From an uncultured Fibrobacterota bacterium (lineage in GTDB: Bacteria; Fibrobacterota; Fibrobacteria; Fibrobacterales; Fibrobacteraceae): a stretch of DNA of 43,544 bases. The stretch covers positions 1-43,544 of the forward strand of contig CAIRAY010000112.1 of NCBI GenBank assembly GCA_903876665.1. The letters are read 5' to 3'. Below are positions 41,962 to 43,544 of the stretch, piece after piece (positions within the stretch are counted from its first letter, which is position 1; every line of letters begins with the position of its first letter). Under the pieces are notes generated by a model. That model did no database searches and was not told the DNA's origin. It saw nothing but the letters and a program-made list of their open reading frames with translations. The position numbers and the translations under genes are program-made.

Positions 41962-42822
41962 ATGAAGATTTTACCAACCCTCCTCGTCCTGAGTGCCGTG
42001 GCATTTTCGCAGGCATTGGGTTCCAACAATTACGACGCCCCACAAGCAACGGTGGCGCCCGTGATCGATGGAACCATGGACTCTCCGTGGAGCATGGCTC
42101 CATGGGATTCGATCAACCACACCTGGCTGGGCGGGACGGTCCCCAATGCCGCAGATTTTAGCGGGCGCTACAAAATTCTCTGGGATTCCAATCGGATTTA
42201 TCTTCTCATCGAGGTCACGGACGATTCCCTTTCCGATGACCACCCGGACCCCTTGGACAATTATTGGAATGATGATTGCATAGAAATTTTTGTGGACGAA
42301 AACCATAACGGCGGGGACCACCAGGCCAATTACTCGGCCTTTGCCTACCATGTTAGCACCACCTTTGATGTGGTGGACTATGGAGACGACAACCAGGCTC
42401 ATCTATTCAACGATCACATTACCACCGCCCGGAAAAAGTCCGGAAACACTTATCTCTGGGAGATGAGCCTCAAAGTCTTTGGGGAAAATTATTCCTTCGC
42501 AGGTCCCAACTCCCCTTTGAGCCTGGCCATGGGAAAAATTTTAGGATTCACTTTGGCATACTGCGACAACGATGCGGGGGACACCCGCGAAAGCTTTATT
42601 GGATCGGTGGATACGCAAGGGCATATCGACAATCTTGGATATCAAGATGCATCTGTGTTTGGAACATTGCATCTGGTTTTAAATCCATCGGGCCTCGCGC
42701 CCACTCAGTCCATGCGCTCGCAGACCCCAGTCGAGAAACAAAGGTTTTCCGCCAATGGGGCCTGGCTCAGTCCATGGGAAAAGTCCTGGAACGGCGTGGG
42801 CCTAGAGCCAATAACAAAATAA
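41962..42822 (+). CDS. Secreted CBM9-like carbohydrate-binding protein
   Basis: This 286-residue protein has a signal peptide (about 1-19) followed by a single CBM9-like domain (about 30-245). Features are VIDGTMDSPWS, FSGRYKILWDSNRIYLLIEVTDD and NDDCIEIFVDENHNGG. The tail of about 40 residues is polar and ends without a membrane anchor. Such domains bind sugar chain ends or occur in secreted proteins of uncertain function; no catalytic domain is attached. It lies 9 nt after gcvP but has no evident functional link with it. Confidence 0.75.
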   Translation: MKILPTLLVLSAVAFSQALGSNNYDAPQATVAPVIDGTMDSPWSMAPWDSINHTWLGGTVPNAADFSGRYKILWDSNRIYLLIEVTDDSLSDDHPDPLDNYWNDDCIEIFVDENHNGGDHQANYSAFAYHVSTTFDVVDYGDDNQAHLFNDHITTARKKSGNTYLWEMSLKVFGENYSFAGPNSPLSLAMGKILGFTLAYCDNDAGDTRESFIGSVDTQGHIDNLGYQDASVFGTLHLVLNPSGLAPTQSMRSQTPVEKQRFSANGAWLSPWEKSWNGVGLEPITK

Positions 42823-42825
42823 TCT

Positions 42826-43284
42826 CTACCGGGGCAAAACCAGAACAGGAACATCCACTTTGCCTAGGATCGTCTCATCGCTGGAGCGAAATAGCCAATG
42901 GAAAATTCCATGGACATGGCGGTGCTCGGTGATCACCAAATCGATCTTTTGGGCCTTGGCATATTCAGCAACGGTCTCCGCCAGTTCTCCTCTCTCGATG
43001 GCGTACTCGCAATCAAAATTCTTGATGGGCTGGTAGGTACCAAAAACCGCATCGAGGAGGATCTGTGGGCTCGGATGTTCGTCGGACGTCGCCATCAAAT
43101 AATCCTCTGTAAGCGTCACAGAAGACATCAGCGCCCCGTTGTCCTGCATGGGAATTGGCGGATAGGGCTGGACATGCAAAAAGAAAAGCTTCCCGCCAAA
43201 GGATTTTGCAATTTCACAGGCCCGCTGCAATGACTCCGCCTTCAAATCACTGATGTCAACGGGAAACAAGATTCTTTGAAACAT
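42826..43284 (-). CDS. Universal stress protein (UspA family)
   Basis: This 152-residue cytoplasmic protein starts RILFPVDISDLKAESLQRA and ends ILGKVDVPVLVLPR, as UspA-type proteins do. The usual ATP-binding glycine stretch G-x2-G-x9-G[ST] is replaced by HRHVHGIFHWLFRSSDETI, so nucleotide binding is doubtful. The start is ATG 43284 with AGGAGG 5 nt upstream; the ATG at 43302 would overlap that site. It converges on the CBM9-like gene with a 3-nt gap. Confidence 0.85.
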   Translation of the reverse strand: MFQRILFPVDISDLKAESLQRACEIAKSFGGKLFFLHVQPYPPIPMQDNGALMSSVTLTEDYLMATSDEHPSPQILLDAVFGTYQPIKNFDCEYAIERGELAETVAEYAKAQKIDLVITEHRHVHGIFHWLFRSSDETILGKVDVPVLVLPR

Positions 43285-43414
43285 ACGCCCTCCTAGGTTC
43301 AAAATAATTATATCAAATTTCAGGGGACATTCATCAACAAATCATTTGCTTCAGGGCAAACGCATTTAAGCGCAAACAGGATGTATTCTAGGGCCACCCC
43401 TGCAACAAGCCTGT

Positions 43415-43530
43415 CATGGCCGGAAGGGCCGATGTGCTGCCAGTTACGGTTACTGGCAGCTATGCAAAGCTTGGCCACTTCAACCTTTGGTTGTTAGTGG
43501 AGCACTATCCACTGTGTGGACCATCACCGC
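43415..43530. repeat. Right-end mosaic palindromic repeat cluster
   Basis: This holds GGCCGGAAGGGCC (hairpin), the 25-nt palindrome, the CAACC-TTT-GGTTG hairpin and CTATCCACTGTGTGGA (43505-43520). It is the inverted counterpart of the left-end cluster. The 112 bp before it (43303-43414) show no gene. Confidence 0.85.
43427..43495 (-). repeat. 69-bp inverted repeat, right copy
   Basis: Identical over all 69 bp to the reverse complement of 81-149. Confidence 0.9.
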
Positions 43531-43544
43531 ACCGCGTCTGAACA

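Noticed and set aside
81..43495. Composite transposon bounded by the 69-bp inverted repeats
   Set aside because: The interior is about 43 kb of housekeeping genes with no transposase; dispersed repeats at assembly ends explain it better.
1..43544. tRNA, rRNA or tmRNA genes
   Set aside because: No cloverleaf-like or rRNA-like sequence was recognised in any gap by eye; a covariance search would be decisive.

Overview
The window reads as chromosomal DNA from a Gram-negative, aerobically respiring bacterium with an outer membrane. Signal-peptide and lipoprotein genes, beta-barrel-like proteins and a full 14-gene NADH:quinone oxidoreductase (complex I) operon point that way. Promoter-like boxes of the form TAnnTTTG, the -7 element known from Bacteroidota, sit just before many genes. 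Two CsgG-like/beta-barrel proteins and an EF-G of the spirochaete/mitochondrial (spdEFG1/mtEFG1) kind also occur. Together these suggest a member of the FCB group, possibly Fibrobacterota or a relative. That placement is an inference; no rRNA gene is present to settle it.

Layout. Positions 1-170 and 43415-43530 hold a mosaic of short palindromic repeats, and a 69-bp block of it occurs perfectly inverted at both ends of the window. From 198 to 4087 there is a leftward operon: pyrD, a secreted barrel-like protein, a PDZ-thioredoxin fusion, an unknown secreted protein and a VanZ-like membrane protein. A 223-bp element with 19-bp inverted ends and four internal hairpins (4108-4330) separates pyrD from the divergent rightward cluster pyrE-dcd-dnaG-rpoD-rsh-unknown (4378-11579). 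This cluster joins pyrimidine supply, replication priming, the main sigma factor and (p)ppGpp metabolism. After a 304-bp gap with repeated CTTTCCACTT words comes fusA with a strong terminator, then a CsgG/beta-barrel gene. Convergent to that gene is a second, shortened primase-like gene, which is divergent from murB.

Positions 17887-32307 are the complete nuoA-N operon, tightly overlapping and closed by a terminator. A terminator-like hairpin and a fresh promoter-like box lie between nuoA and nuoB. NuoE carries an extra fibronectin-III-like tail, NuoG is short, and NuoH carries an extra membrane segment pair. A 41-codon Pro/Lys-rich reading frame precedes nuoA. After a second repeat cluster (32455-32660) come two overlapping transglutaminase-like lipoprotein genes, one with an intact Cys-His-Asp triad and one apparently without it. 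Then come a DUF4160/DUF2442 pair, a second CsgG/beta-barrel protein, a DoxX-like protein, a single-chain glycine decarboxylase (gcvP), a secreted CBM9-like protein and a universal stress protein.

Most of the content is core metabolism. The parts that may be new are the structured pyrD/pyrE intergenic element, the mosaic palindromic repeat family, the apparent leaderless-start rule (TAnnTTTR followed 4-5 nt later by ATG), the NuoE fusion, and the active/inactive transglutaminase lipoprotein pair.
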